A DNA stretch of 64,000 nucleotides from Streptomyces sp. CB01249 (lineage in GTDB: Bacteria > Actinomycetota > Actinomycetes > Streptomycetales > Streptomycetaceae): positions 613,947-677,946 of the forward strand of contig NZ_LISW01000001.1 in assembly GCF_001905735.1 (NCBI RefSeq), given 5' to 3'. Under the pieces are notes generated by a model that was given only the letters and a program-made list of their open reading frames with translations, was not told the origin of the DNA and did not search any database. A program made the translations under genes and the position numbers. How positions within the stretch are numbered: position 1 is the stretch's first letter; the number at the start of each line of letters is the position of its first letter. Below are positions 42,363-50,246 of the stretch, piece after piece.

Positions 42363-43229
42363 TCAGCCGATGTGGAAGCTGTCCCCGTAGACCTTCCAGT
42401 CCAGCGGCGGGTCCAGGTTCAGATTGCCGTTGCGCAGGAAGACCCGCTGGGCGGTGTCCACCCGGCTGGTGTCCGAGTGGGCCTCCTCCTGCTCCATGGC
42501 CCAGACCCGCGCGTCCAGGAACGCGTCGAGGTAGGCCACCTCGTCACCGCCCTGGGACGGCGGCTGCGCCTGCGCCAGGGCCCGCTGCCGGATGGACCCG
42601 AAGCTCGTGCTGTCGCCGCCGTCGCCGTGCATCACGATGGCGTCGTAGTACGCGAACTGGCCCAGCGTGCCCAGCCCGTCGCTCTTGGCCCGGCTGACGG
42701 CCGGGTCGAAGTACACCCGGTCGCGCTCGTCGTTCTGCGCCTGCTGAAAGTCCGGATCCTGGGCGGCCGTCTCCCAGGCGTCCTGGAAGCCCGGGTCGAG
42801 ACCGTCGTGCGAGTCGCTGCCGTCCACCTCGCGGAGGGCCGGCAGATATCCGGCCAGTGCGTTGTCCGGCTTGCGCTGCGTGTACAGCTCGACCAGGTCG
42901 AGCATGTCGCCGGTGCCGGAACAGAAGCCGATGATGCCCGCGGTGTAGCCGCGGCCGTCGCCGATGTCCTCGATGTAGCCGTACTGCGCCTTCCAGTCCA
43001 GCGAGGAGTTCTCCGCGCTGGAGACCAGTTGCATGGCGATGTCCTTCTTCGCCGGATCGTCGAGACCGGTCGAGGCCGCCTCCTGGTGGTGAGCCACCGC
43101 CGTGGGGGCGGAGGTGGTGCCGGCGAAGGCGGTGGCGGGCACCGCCGTGAGGGTCAGTCCGAGCGCGACGAGCGCGAGGCGCACGGATCGGGTGGTGCGA
43201 CGTGCGGTGCGCTTGTGGGGAGCGTACAC
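42363..43229 (-). CDS. csnA: Secreted GH46 chitosanase
   Basis: A 288-residue secreted chitosanase. Signal peptide about 1-36 (RLALVALGLTLTAVPATAFA). The mature GH46 domain begins DDPAKKDIAMQLVSSAENSSLDWKAQYGYI region, with the catalytic Glu in SAENSS and Asp in GDGRGYTAGIIGF, as known for Streptomyces N174 chitosanase. It hydrolyses glucosamine polymers by inversion. The promoter carries a palindrome like the CsnR boxes known for Streptomyces chitosanase genes. A second copy lies just upstream. Confidence 0.95.
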   Translation of the reverse strand: MYAPHKRTARRTTRSVRLALVALGLTLTAVPATAFAGTTSAPTAVAHHQEAASTGLDDPAKKDIAMQLVSSAENSSLDWKAQYGYIEDIGDGRGYTAGIIGFCSGTGDMLDLVELYTQRKPDNALAGYLPALREVDGSDSHDGLDPGFQDAWETAAQDPDFQQAQNDERDRVYFDPAVSRAKSDGLGTLGQFAYYDAIVMHGDGGDSTSFGSIRQRALAQAQPPSQGGDEVAYLDAFLDARVWAMEQEEAHSDTSRVDTAQRVFLRNGNLNLDPPLDWKVYGDSFHIG

Positions 43230-43267
43230 CTGTCCTCCAAGGGAGTTCGTCGTTCCGCTGTTCTGTT

Positions 43268-43280
43268 AGGAAGCTTTCCT
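43268..43280. promoter_or_regulatory. CsnR-box-like palindrome before csnA
   Basis: AGGAAGCTTTCCT, embedded in TTAGG...CCTAT with one base fewer in the left arm than a perfect palindrome, 39 bases before the csnA start. ROK-family CsnR binds GAAAG/CTTTC palindromes at chitosanase genes (established knowledge). No such site is seen before the lipoprotein paralogue. Confidence 0.7.
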
Positions 43281-43343
43281 ATCAGGATCGAACGGTGGTC
43301 GTACACCCCTTCGACACAGGTGAGTTGAGCGGTACGGGCCGGG

Positions 43344-44174
43344 CTAGGAGCGCTTGATCTCGTGGCTGTCGCCGTACACCTTCCAGGCCAGCGGCGGGTC
43401 CAGGTCCAGATTGCCCCGGTCCAGGAAGACCCGTTGCGCGGTCTCGACCCGGCTGGTGTCGCTGTGCGAGGGCTCCTCGCGGATCGCGTCGACCCGGGCG
43501 TCGAGGAAGGCGTCGAGATACGCGGTCTCGTCGCCGCCGTCCGCGGGGGCCCTGGCCGCGTCGAGCGCCCGGCTCCGGATCGTACGGAAACCGGTGGTGC
43601 CCTCCGCGTCGGCCTCCCCGTGCATCACGTACGCGTCGTAGTAGACGAACTGGCCCAGCGTGCCCAGCCCGTCCTCCTTCGCCCGGCGCACCGCCGGATC
43701 GAAGTACGAGGCGTCCCGCTCGGCGTCCTGCGCCTCCCGGAACCTCGCGTCCTTCGCCGCCTCGGCCCAGGCCCGGGTGAACGGGGTGCCCAGCCCCGTG
43801 TGCGCGTCGCCGCCCTTCACCTTCCGCAGCGCGGGCAGGAACCGTTCCAGCGGGTTGCCCGGCCGGGACTTCGCGTACCGCTCCACGACCCGGAGCATGT
43901 CGCCGGTGCCGGAGCAGAAGCCGATGATGCCGCCCGTGTAGCCGCGCCCGTCCCCGATGTCCTCGATGTACTTGTACTGCGCCTTCCAGTCCAGCGTGGA
44001 GTTCTCCGCGCTGGAGACGAGTTGCATGGCGATGTCCTTCTTCGCCGGGGCGGCGAGCCCGTCCGCCGGTCCCTTGCCGGAGGAACCCCCGGCCTGGGCG
44101 CAGCCGGTGAGCGTCGTGGCGGACATCAGGAGGGCGGCGAGCGGGGTGACCAGGGCGCGCGGGGTGAGCTTCAC
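43344..44174 (-). CDS. GH46 chitosanase lipoprotein
   Basis: A 276-residue paralogue of the neighbouring chitosanase. GTG start at 44174. The signal ends in the lipobox LTGC (Cys ~25), so the enzyme should be membrane-anchored. The GH46 domain keeps the catalytic Glu (SSAENSTLDWKAQYKYI) and Asp (GDGRGYTGGIIGF), plus the same C-terminal DPPLAWKVYGDSHEI. It looks like a tandem duplication followed by a switch of export mode. The ribosome-binding site is weak. Confidence 0.9.
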   Translation of the reverse strand: MKLTPRALVTPLAALLMSATTLTGCAQAGGSSGKGPADGLAAPAKKDIAMQLVSSAENSTLDWKAQYKYIEDIGDGRGYTGGIIGFCSGTGDMLRVVERYAKSRPGNPLERFLPALRKVKGGDAHTGLGTPFTRAWAEAAKDARFREAQDAERDASYFDPAVRRAKEDGLGTLGQFVYYDAYVMHGEADAEGTTGFRTIRSRALDAARAPADGGDETAYLDAFLDARVDAIREEPSHSDTSRVETAQRVFLDRGNLDLDPPLAWKVYGDSHEIKRS

Positions 44175-44234
44175 CGGTCCAGCCTGCCAGGCCAGCGGCG
44201 TGATCCCGGCGCATTCGGCGGTAGCGTCGGGGGC

Positions 44235-44918
44235 ATGGATGATCAGTCTGTGGTGGATGTCGGCGATGTGCGGCTGGCGTACCGGAGCTGGGGTGACCCG
44301 TTCGGGTCCCCCGTCGTACTGCTGCACGATCTCGGCGCGAGCGCGGCGAGCTGGGAAGCGGCCGGGAGCCTGCTGGGGCGGGAGTGGCGGGTGTACGGAA
44401 TCGACCTGCGCGGCCACGGCGAGAGCGACTGGCCCGACGAGTACGACCTGGAGCTGATGCGCGACGACGTGCTCGGGTTCCTGGACGAGTGCGAACTGGA
44501 CCGGGCGGGCGTGGTCGGCCACGGCATGGGCGGGGTCGTCGCCCACCTCCTCGCCCAGGAGTACCCGGACCGGGTGGAGCGGCTGGTGCTGGTGGAGACC
44601 CCGCCGCCGTTCCCCGGGGCGGCGGGCCCCGCCGTCGAGCCGGACGGGCCCGCCGACTACGACGAGGCGGTGCTCGCGTCGGTCAACGGCGAGCTGGCGG
44701 ACCCCGATCCGGCGTGGGCGCGGGGCCTCGGGGAGATCGTCGCGCCGACGCTGATGCTGGCGGGCGGACCGGCGAGCACGATGCCGCAGGGGCGCCTCCA
44801 GGACATGGCGTCGATGATCCCGGACTGCCACCTGGTCACGATGGGCGGCGGGCACCGTCCGCACGAGGCCGATCCGGAGCAGACGGCTCAGCGGATCACG
44901 GAGTTCTTCACGAGCTGA
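44235..44918 (+). CDS. Alpha/beta-hydrolase-fold protein lacking the nucleophile serine
   Basis: A 227-residue alpha/beta hydrolase. The oxyanion region VVLLHDLGASAASW, strand GIDLRGHGESD and the nucleophile elbow are in place. The elbow reads GHGMGG (residues 95-100), where the catalytic Ser of GHSMGG is Gly97. The C-terminal His region GGGHRPHEADPE is kept. Ordinary esterase chemistry is therefore not expected; it may be a ligand receptor or use another mechanism. Divergent from the lipoprotein chitosanase with a 60-base gap. Confidence 0.85.
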   Translation: MDDQSVVDVGDVRLAYRSWGDPFGSPVVLLHDLGASAASWEAAGSLLGREWRVYGIDLRGHGESDWPDEYDLELMRDDVLGFLDECELDRAGVVGHGMGGVVAHLLAQEYPDRVERLVLVETPPPFPGAAGPAVEPDGPADYDEAVLASVNGELADPDPAWARGLGEIVAPTLMLAGGPASTMPQGRLQDMASMIPDCHLVTMGGGHRPHEADPEQTAQRITEFFTS

Positions 44919-45010
44919 GGGCGCGCGCTCCGGCGCGTACGCCGTGGGGCCGGGCCCGCCGCGGGACGGGGGCGTGCGCCGTTGGCCCGCGCCCCGACTC
45001 CCCGCTCCCC

Positions 45011-45592
45011 TCAGCCCTCCGGCCGCCAGTCCGGCCGTCGCCCGCCCCGTGCCACCGCCCGGTCCAGCAGCGGCGCGTCACCGGCGACCGGCACCGGCGG
45101 CCCGAACGGGGACGGGTCGTCGCCCTGGTCCGCCAGCAGCGCGAGCGTGTTGCGCAGGTGGGCGTCCTCGGCGTCGAAGGGCTGCCCGGTCGCCTTCGCC
45201 AGGTCCCAGCCGTGCAGGACCAGCTCGTTGAGCGCGACCATCCCGGCGACCTGGCCGGGCAGGTCCACGCCGCCCGCCCTGGTCATGCCCTCCCAGGCGT
45301 CGGGGGCGCGCCAGGCGGCCACCATCCCGTCGAGCGCGGTGGGCAGCGTGGTCCGCCAGCCGGTTTCGAGGACGCCGGACTCCACGGAGGGCGCCGAGTC
45401 GGTGGCCGGTCCCGGCTCCTTGCGGGCGGCGTCGCGGAAGGCGACGGCCAGGCCCTCGATATGGGCGAGCAGGGCGCCCACGGTCACCCCGGGGCAGGGG
45501 GTCGCGGCCCCCAGCGCGCCGTCGTCCACGGCGTCGAGCTGCGCGGTGATCCGGCGCGCGGCCGGTTCGAGGTCGAGCGGTTGTGTGTCCAT
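45011..45592 (-). CDS. TIGR03086-family (DinB/maleylpyruvate isomerase-like) protein
   Basis: A 193-residue four-helix-bundle protein: ALGAATPCPGVTVGALLAHIEGLAVAFRDA at the N-terminus and NELVLHGWDLAKATGQP around residue 125. The three metal-binding His positions expected for DinB-like proteins are met by LLAHIEG, and by VLHGWD. The family includes mycothiol-dependent enzymes in actinobacteria; the actual activity here is unknown. Confidence 0.85.
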   Translation of the reverse strand: MDTQPLDLEPAARRITAQLDAVDDGALGAATPCPGVTVGALLAHIEGLAVAFRDAARKEPGPATDSAPSVESGVLETGWRTTLPTALDGMVAAWRAPDAWEGMTRAGGVDLPGQVAGMVALNELVLHGWDLAKATGQPFDAEDAHLRNTLALLADQGDDPSPFGPPVPVAGDAPLLDRAVARGGRRPDWRPEG

Positions 45593-45629
45593 ACCGGTGC
45601 AGACTGCCCGACCGCCGCCACCTCATCGG

Positions 45630-46691
45630 TCAGCGCACCACGTGTCCCCGCAGAACGATCCGGCGGGGGTGGTCGAGCACCGCCGGATCGGCGGCCGGAT
45701 CGGTGTCGTACGCGACCAGGTCGGCCGGGGCTCCGTCCACCAGACCCGGCAGGCCCAGCCACGACCGGGCCGTCCAGGACGCCGCGCCGAGCGCCGCCTC
45801 GGCGGGCAGCCCGGCCCGGAGCAGCCAGGACGCCTCGCTCGCGACGGTCCCGCAGGGGAACGAGTCGGTGCCGGCCAGCACCGTGACGCCCGCCTCGTGG
45901 GCGGCACGGACGTTGCCGAACATGGACTCCCAGCCGGCCAGCCACAGATCCCGGCGCACACTCGGCTCCCGCGCCCGCATCGCGTCCACGCCCCTGCCGA
46001 ACGCCGCCAGTGTCGGCACGAACGCCGTGCCCTGCGCCGCCATCCGGTCCAGCAGCCCGGGATCCAGATGCATGCCGTGCTCCAGGCTGTCCGCCCCGGC
46101 GAGGACCGCGTTGCGGGTTCCCTCGGCGGTCTGGCAGTGCACCGCGACCTTGCCGCCCGCCGCGTGGACGGCGGTCACCACCTCGGTGAGCAGCGCGAGG
46201 GGCACCGGGGACTCGTCCTGCCGCCAGTCCCCGACGACCTTGCACCAGCCGGAGGAGGCCGCCGACTCCTCCACGGCGGCCCGGACGAGCTCCGCCTCGG
46301 TGATGTCCCGGCCGAAGCCGGGGATGAACCTGCCGGGGGTGGCCAGCCACCGGCCCGCCGATGTGACCCGGGGCAGCTCCCGGTCCTCGTCCACCCAGGA
46401 CGGCATCCGCGCGGCCGTGCCCGGTGTGCGGACGGCGAGGACCCCGGCGTCCCGGTGCGCGCGCAGCTGTTCGCGCAGCAGCTCCTCGCTGAACGGCTCG
46501 CTCGTGTCGGTGGCCCCGGGGTGCGTGTGTACGTCGACCAGGCCGGGCAGCAGCCAGCCGCCGTCGACCACGGTCTCGGCGTGCCGCCCCGCGAATCCGC
46601 CCGGCGGTGCGCCCTCGCGCAGTACCTCGCCCTCGATCCAGAAGGACCGTTCCTCGCGCTCCGGCAGCACCACACCTCGTACGCACAGCAT
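45630..46691 (-). CDS. Amidohydrolase-superfamily protein
   Basis: A 353-residue amidohydrolase. LLPGLVDVHTHPGATD supplies H-x-H, with GKVAVHCQTAEGTRNAVLAGADSLEHGMHLD and TVLAGTDSFP as later metal and catalytic ligands. Cytoplasmic, no signal. Subfamily resembles imidazolonepropionase/aryl-dialkylphosphatase-like members of unknown substrate. 37 bases downstream of it on the same strand is the TIGR03086 gene, so the two are probably one operon. Confidence 0.87.
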   Translation of the reverse strand: MLCVRGVVLPEREERSFWIEGEVLREGAPPGGFAGRHAETVVDGGWLLPGLVDVHTHPGATDTSEPFSEELLREQLRAHRDAGVLAVRTPGTAARMPSWVDEDRELPRVTSAGRWLATPGRFIPGFGRDITEAELVRAAVEESAASSGWCKVVGDWRQDESPVPLALLTEVVTAVHAAGGKVAVHCQTAEGTRNAVLAGADSLEHGMHLDPGLLDRMAAQGTAFVPTLAAFGRGVDAMRAREPSVRRDLWLAGWESMFGNVRAAHEAGVTVLAGTDSFPCGTVASEASWLLRAGLPAEAALGAASWTARSWLGLPGLVDGAPADLVAYDTDPAADPAVLDHPRRIVLRGHVVR

Positions 46692-46838
46692 CCGCCGACG
46701 GTACGTCAGGCGCCGCGCCCGCCAAGGGGCGGGGCACACCGGCACATTGCGGAAGGTTCGGCTCCGTCCTCTTGTCGGCGACCCCCGGCCCATGCGATAC
46801 AGGTCTGGACCATTGCTCCCGGATGGAAGGCAAGACCC

Positions 46839-47819
46839 GTGCGATCCCCCCACACGCATGCCGCATCGGCCTGCTCGGCCGCCCTGCTCCTCGCCGCGCT
46901 CACCACCGCCTGTGGCTCCGAGGCCCACGCGGACACCAGTGAGCCGACCGCACCGCACGGGGTGACCGCGCAGGCGAGCAGCGCCACCTCCGCGCACGTC
47001 ATGTGGAAGGCCGCCACCGACGACACCGCCGTCACCGGGTACGACGTCTACCGCCAGGGCAAGAAGGTCAAGTCGGTGTCCGCGAGCCGGGTGATGATCG
47101 ACATAGACGGGCTCACCGCGTCCACCGCCTACACCTTCACCGTCCGCGCCCGCGACGCGGCCGGGAACCTCTCCGCGCCGAGCGCCGCCGCGTCCGTCAC
47201 CACCCCCGCCCCGACCCCCGCCGACCACGAGGCCCCCACCCGGCCGGTGAAACTGCGCGGCAAGGTGGACGGCAGCCGTGCCGCCACCCTGTCCTGGGGC
47301 GGCTCCACGGACGACGTCGGCGTCACCGCGTACGACATTTACCAGGAGGGCTCCCGCATCCACAGCGTGCCCGGTACGCAGACCACCGCGCGGCTCACCG
47401 GACTGCGCCCCGGCACCATCTACACGTTCACCGTGCGGGCCCGGGACGCGGCCGACACCTCGTCGCCGGACAGTGCGAGCCTCGACCTCACCACCGCATC
47501 GGCCCCCGGCGCGCCCGCCTCCACCGCCCCGACCGACCTGCGGATCACCGACCGGGCCGAGGGCAAGGAGCACACCGTCGAGTTGGACTGGAAGCAGCCC
47601 GAGACGGGCGGCAAGATCCCCGCGTACCAGCTCTACATCAACGGCAGGCTGACCACCACGATCGTCTGGGGAGGCGAGCCGCCCGCCGGCCGGGCGCACT
47701 ACGAACTCACCGTCAACGACCCACGCGGCACCCGCTATGCGATGAAGCTCCGCGCCAAGCTCCCGGACGGCAAGTGGGGCGACTTCTCGGCGGCCCGCAC
47801 CGTGGTCCTCGGTGACTAG
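46839..47819 (+). CDS. Lipoprotein with three fibronectin type III domains
   Basis: A 326-residue exported protein. GTG start; the signal LLLAALTTAC forms a lipobox with Cys near residue 25. Two clear FnIII domains (~35-120 and ~128-220) each end YTFTVRARDAAG/D. A more divergent third domain follows (~228-325). No catalytic module, so it is probably a surface adhesion or scaffold protein. Its stop overlaps that of the convergent VWA gene within a shared CTAG. Confidence 0.85.
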   Translation: MRSPHTHAASACSAALLLAALTTACGSEAHADTSEPTAPHGVTAQASSATSAHVMWKAATDDTAVTGYDVYRQGKKVKSVSASRVMIDIDGLTASTAYTFTVRARDAAGNLSAPSAAASVTTPAPTPADHEAPTRPVKLRGKVDGSRAATLSWGGSTDDVGVTAYDIYQEGSRIHSVPGTQTTARLTGLRPGTIYTFTVRARDAADTSSPDSASLDLTTASAPGAPASTAPTDLRITDRAEGKEHTVELDWKQPETGGKIPAYQLYINGRLTTTIVWGGEPPAGRAHYELTVNDPRGTRYAMKLRAKLPDGKWGDFSAARTVVLGD

Positions 47820-49027
47820 AGGGGGACCCGGACCGTCTCGATCCACGACGGCGGCTGCGGGGCGTCCGTCCCGATGAGCGCGGCGACCAGTCGGCACGAG
47901 GGCGACTCGTCGGGCCACGGGGTGTGCCCGTCGGTGAGGACCACCACGATGCCGGGGCGCTCCGGCGCGGCCAGCGCCCGGGCGATGCCCACCCGCATGT
48001 CGGTGCCGCCACCCCCGCCCAGCGCGACCTGGTCGGCGGAGGTCACCCGGGAGACGGCGTGCACATCGGCGTCGCAGGCCAGCACGGAGACCCGGTTGCC
48101 CCGGATGCCCACCTCGCGCAGCACTCCGGTCACCTCGCCCAGCGCGGCCGCCAGTTCGTCGTCGCCCATCGAGCCCGAGGTGTCGACCACGACGGCCACC
48201 CGGGGCAGCGGGCGGCGCAGCGTCGGCAGGACGACGCCGCGCAGGGCCGCGCTGCGGCGGGACGGGCGGCGGTAGGTGTAGTCCACCGCCCCGGAGGCCC
48301 AGGCCGCCGCCTCCCGTACCGCACCGGCCAGCGCCTGCCGCCAGTCCACGGTCGGTTCCAGGACCTCCTCGGCCCACCGCCGCCAGCCCGCCGGAAGCGT
48401 GCCCCGGGTGCGCTGGTGGGCCCGCATCGACTCGGCCGTACGCCTCCGCAGCGCCTCCGCCTCCGTCGCGCCCAGCGGGGACGGCCCCTCCGCACCGGGC
48501 AGCTCCCACGGCTCGGGGTGGCCGTGCGCGCCCGAACCGCAGTTGTGCGGCGGCGGCCCCGGCGGCAGGGCGGGCAGATACGTCTCGAAGAGCTGACCGG
48601 ACGGCAGCCCGAAGAGCCCCGGCTCCATCCGGCCCTCCGGCAGCGGGAGCCCGTCGCTGATCAGGTCGTCGTTGATCTCGCAGTCCTGGGCGACGTTGAC
48701 CCGGTGCGCGTCGCGCTGGTCGGCCGCCGGGAGCCGGGCGGCCCGCCCGTGGTGGTCGCGCAGCAGATGCGCGACCTCGTGCACCCATACCCCGGCCAGC
48801 TCGGCGACGGGCGTCCGCTCCACGAACGCGGGCGACACATAGCAACGCCAGTGCCGGTCCACCCCCATCGTCGGCACCCTGTCGCTCTCCACCACCGACA
48901 GCGCGTACAACGCCGTTGCGAGGTAGGGCCGGTCGCTCGCCGCCCGGTAGCGCGCGGCGAGCAGCTTGGTGTGGTCCAGTGTGAGCCGCGCGGCGTGCCC
49001 TTCCGGTTGCTTCTCGGGTACGGGCAC
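47816..49027 (-). CDS. VWA-like protein with N-terminal HEXXH metallopeptidase-like domain
   Basis: A 403-residue protein of the DUF2201/VWA-like type. Residues ~10-250 hold the putative metallopeptidase region with WVHEVAHLLRDHH (HEVAH at 83-87) and NVAQDCEINDDLI. Residues ~270-400 form a VWA-like domain with the MIDAS DTSGSMG (Asp282, Ser284, Ser286) and GGGGTDMR. Start GTG at 49027, 4 bases after the MoxR gene's stop. Partner of the MoxR ATPase: MoxR/VWA pairs act as metal-dependent chaperone or remodelling machines. The HEXXH domain could make it a regulated protease. Confidence 0.88.
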   Translation of the reverse strand: MPVPEKQPEGHAARLTLDHTKLLAARYRAASDRPYLATALYALSVVESDRVPTMGVDRHWRCYVSPAFVERTPVAELAGVWVHEVAHLLRDHHGRAARLPAADQRDAHRVNVAQDCEINDDLISDGLPLPEGRMEPGLFGLPSGQLFETYLPALPPGPPPHNCGSGAHGHPEPWELPGAEGPSPLGATEAEALRRRTAESMRAHQRTRGTLPAGWRRWAEEVLEPTVDWRQALAGAVREAAAWASGAVDYTYRRPSRRSAALRGVVLPTLRRPLPRVAVVVDTSGSMGDDELAAALGEVTGVLREVGIRGNRVSVLACDADVHAVSRVTSADQVALGGGGGTDMRVGIARALAAPERPGIVVVLTDGHTPWPDESPSCRLVAALIGTDAPQPPSWIETVRVPL

Positions 49028-49031
49028 GGCC

Positions 49032-50246
49032 TCAGGCGCTTCCCGGCAGCGCGCCGGAGAGCTGGAGGAGTTCCAGGAAGGCGTCGATGCCCTCCGGCAC
49101 CGGCCAGTCGGTGTCCCGCATCGCCGCCAGGTCCATCGCCGCCCGGGCCGCCACATCCGGGACGCCCGCCGCGACGGCCTTCGCCAGCACCGCCCAGCCC
49201 GCCTCCCAGCGGCGACGCGTCGGCTCGGCCTGCACGGCGGCCACCACCGCGATCAGGAAGGCCAGTTGCCGGTCGCCGCGGTCGGGCAGGGCGAAGGCCT
49301 CCGGATCGGCCAGCACCCGGTCCGGGTCGGGCAGGTCCAGATTCTCCAGATACGACAGGAGCTCGATGCCCGCCCCGTCCCCGACGGCTCCCGTCAGGGC
49401 GGCGGCGACGGCGTCCCGGCCGGTGCCGGTCGCGTAGCCGGTGGCGAGCAGCCGCAGCGCCATGTCCCAGGTCCGGGGCGACGGCCAGGCCCTGCCCCGG
49501 TTTTCCGCGTCGGCCGGGAGGTGGTGCACCAGACCGGGGCGCGCGGTGAGGAATCCGGAGACCGCGCCCCGCGCCCGGGCCACCGCTCCGGCGGTCCGGG
49601 CGGGATCGACCACGGGGACGGGCGCCTCGGGCCAGGTGCCGGCCATGCCGCGTGCCACGGTGCGCGGGTCGTGCGTCCAGTGCAGGTGCACGAAGCGGTT
49701 GGCGAGCGGGGGGCTCAGGTGCCAGCCGTCCGCCGCGCTCGACGGCGGATTGGCCGCCGCGACGATGCGCACGGCGTCGGGGAGCTTCAGGCTGCCCACC
49801 CGGCGTTCCAGGACGACCCGCAGCAGGGCGGCCTGCACGGCCGGGGGAGCGGACGACAACTCGTCGAAGAACAGCAGACCCTGGCCCTTCCGGGCGAGCC
49901 TGACCGCCCAGTCCGGCGGCGCCATCGGCACCCCGGTCGCGGCCGGGTCGTCCCCGACGACGGGCAGCCCCGCGAAGTCCGACGGCTCGTGCACGCTGGC
50001 GATGACGGTTTCCAGGTCCAGGCCGAGGCCCGCCGCGAGCTGTTCGAGCCCCGCCGACTTCCCGATGCCCGGCTCGCCCCACAGCAGCACCGGCTGATTG
50101 GCGGTCACCGCCAGGGCCAGCGCTTCGAGCTGGGGGTTGGCGACCGTCTCGGTCCGGGTGGCGCGCAGCCGCCCGTTGAGCGCGTCGGCGGCGTCCAGCG
50201 GGTGCGGCGGTGCCTGGGCGGGGACGCCGGGGGCCACGGTGCTCAC
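49032..50246 (-). CDS. MoxR-family AAA+ ATPase
   Basis: A 404-residue AAA+ ATPase. Walker A GEPGIGKS (57-64), Walker B LLFFDEL (Asp128-Glu129), sensor-1 region RIVAAANPPSSAADGWHLS, Arg-finger region LANRFVHLHW. The C-terminal lid is longer than in MoxR proper. GTG start overlaps the ankyrin gene's stop as GTGA. Expected to form a ring that remodels a client together with the VWA protein. Confidence 0.92.
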   Translation of the reverse strand: MSTVAPGVPAQAPPHPLDAADALNGRLRATRTETVANPQLEALALAVTANQPVLLWGEPGIGKSAGLEQLAAGLGLDLETVIASVHEPSDFAGLPVVGDDPAATGVPMAPPDWAVRLARKGQGLLFFDELSSAPPAVQAALLRVVLERRVGSLKLPDAVRIVAAANPPSSAADGWHLSPPLANRFVHLHWTHDPRTVARGMAGTWPEAPVPVVDPARTAGAVARARGAVSGFLTARPGLVHHLPADAENRGRAWPSPRTWDMALRLLATGYATGTGRDAVAAALTGAVGDGAGIELLSYLENLDLPDPDRVLADPEAFALPDRGDRQLAFLIAVVAAVQAEPTRRRWEAGWAVLAKAVAAGVPDVAARAAMDLAAMRDTDWPVPEGIDAFLELLQLSGALPGSA

